From contig JAEOTF010000442.1 of assembly GCA_016840025.1 (NCBI GenBank), positions 1-6,013 on the forward strand: DNA of 6,013 nt. The letters run 5' to 3'. Under the pieces are notes generated by a model, which searched no databases, had not been told where the DNA came from, and saw only the letters and a list, made by a program, of their open reading frames with translations. The DNA is from Candidatus Hodarchaeota archaeon. GTDB taxonomy: Archaea > Asgardarchaeota > Heimdallarchaeia > Hodarchaeales > YT1-039. The position numbers and the translations under genes were made by a program. Below are positions 5,875-6,013 of this stretch, one piece after another; the first letter of the stretch is position 1; each line of letters begins with the position of its first letter.

Positions 5875-5976
5875 ATGTCCAAGATATTCAAAGCAACAGA
5901 TGCATCTACCTATGCGCGCGTGGGGGGGTTAACTTTTATCCCCCCCCGAGAATGCTCGCCTGCGAGCTTGCATTGA
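5875..5976 (+). CDS. Doubtful 33-residue reading frame across the G7/C8 inverted repeat
   Basis: ATG at 5875 opens a short frame beginning MSKIFKATDASTYARVGG. It reads through the G run and the C run and stops at TGA 5974-5976. I do not recognise the product. Its only support is the TATA-like element about 33 bp upstream. The frame crosses an eight-C homopolymer: with one C fewer it would continue into the helix-turn-helix-like frame that is open to the window edge. It may be a true small protein, the start of a frameshifted gene, or chance. Confidence 0.2.
   Translation: MSKIFKATDASTYARVGGLTFIPPRECSPASLH
5913..5922. repeat. CGCGCG tract, copy 4 (imperfect)
   Basis: TGCGCGCGTG joins directly to the G7 run. 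The palindromic core is six bases, shorter than in the other copies, and it lies 144 bp after the nearest upstream stop codon. It may belong to the same motif family or to the GC-rich inverted repeat structure beside it. Confidence 0.4.
5922..5947. repeat. G7/C8 inverted repeat (potential hairpin)
   Basis: Seven G (5922-5928), an 11-base AT-rich spacer (5929-5939) and eight C (5940-5947) can form a seven-bp all G:C stem. The arms are pure homopolymers, which is unusual in this AT-rich sequence. A terminator, a transcript 5' structure, a phase-variable tract, or an assembly or sequencing length error at the homopolymers are all possible. Confidence 0.6.
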
Positions 5977-6013
5977 AGGGAATGAGGGAGTGACGTGGTA
6001 TGGTTTGCTTATG
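5933..6013 (+). CDS. Possible N-terminal part of a winged helix-turn-helix regulator (truncated by window edge)
   Basis: This frame follows a TAA at 5930-5932 and stays open to the end. It contains ENARLRACIEGNEGVTWYGL, which has the pattern of the first helix and turn of archaeal winged helix-turn-helix repressors (a charged helix, then E-N-x-G-V, then an aromatic helix start). From GAG 5948 onward, 12 of 22 codons end in G or C, unlike the central AT-rich genes. No ATG or GTG is placed well at its beginning. The first GTG falls inside the motif, so the true start may lie upstream in the other frame before the C run. Minus-strand frames ending at 5936 and 5929 are alternatives. Tentative. 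Confidence 0.3.
5951..5974. repeat. Compound inverted repeat (AATGC...GCATT enclosing GCTCGC/GCGAGC)
   Basis: GCTCGC (5954-5959) and GCGAGC (5962-5967) form a perfect six-bp inverted repeat with a two-base spacer. AATGC (5951-5955) and GCATT (5970-5974) form an outer five-bp one. The two pairings share bases, so only one can form fully at a time. It lies just after the G7/C8 hairpin. Confidence 0.45.

Noticed and set aside
90..6012. Ten-base direct repeat GTTTGCTTAT at 90-99 and 6003-6012, near both ends of the AT-rich block, as a possible target-site duplication
   Set aside because: Several ten-base matches are expected by chance in 6 kb, no transposase or terminal inverted repeats accompany it, and the left copy encodes part of the amidohydrolase C-terminus.
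5929..6013. Minus-strand frames entering from the right edge and ending at 5936 or 5929
   Set aside because: They cannot be excluded, but neither product shows a recognisable motif, whereas the plus-strand frame has a helix-turn-helix-like pattern and an upstream TATA-like element.
5770..6013. tRNA, SRP RNA, RNase P RNA or CRISPR repeats in the GC-rich right end
   Set aside because: No cloverleaf, no conserved core sequence of these RNAs and no repeated spacer arrangement could be recognised.

Overview
The window looks archaeal. Two of the four complete genes have a good archaeal TATA box centred about 25 bp upstream of their start codon, with no room for a ribosome binding site. That is the geometry of leaderless archaeal transcripts. 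A T-rich tract of the archaeal terminator type follows the largest gene. The protein types (HerA/FtsK-fold ATPase, luciferase-like flavin/F420 oxidoreductase, metal-dependent amidohydrolase, bicupin) are compatible with an archaeon such as a soil member of the Nitrososphaeria or Thermoplasmata. The sequence does not fix the lineage, and no ribosomal RNA or other marker gene is present. The central genes are AT-rich: 60-base samples count 37-38% GC.

Layout. (1) Bases 1-72 hold the 3' end of a plus-strand gene with a more GC-rich composition (first 80 bases 50% GC). (2) It converges, with a 10-bp gap, on a minus-strand 420-residue amidohydrolase of the Xaa-Pro-dipeptidase/imidazolonepropionase-like group. 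(3) A compact 79-bp divergent promoter region separates this from a plus-strand 239-residue two-domain cupin. (4) After a 119-bp gap comes the largest gene, an 849-residue HerA/VirB4-like P-loop ATPase with a long charged coiled-coil C-terminal region and no obvious nuclease or other partner beside it. (5) After another 119-bp gap comes a 278-residue luciferase-like (LLM) oxidoreductase. (6) The last ~240 bases hold a TATA-like element, a pure G7/C8 inverted repeat, a second compound inverted repeat and short reading frames. One of these frames, open to the right edge, resembles the start of a winged helix-turn-helix domain and is again more GC-rich (34 of 66 bases).

How the genes relate. The amidohydrolase and bicupin are divergently transcribed from one short promoter region and may be co-regulated in small-molecule catabolism (inference). 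The ATPase and the oxidoreductase each appear to have their own promoter, so this does not look like one operon. The best candidates for new biology are the lone HerA-like ATPase with its unusual C-terminal half, the repeated CGCGCG palindromes found only in the gaps after genes, and the homopolymer hairpin at the right end, where one base decides whether two reading frames join. No CRISPR array, transposase, tRNA or rRNA gene was found.
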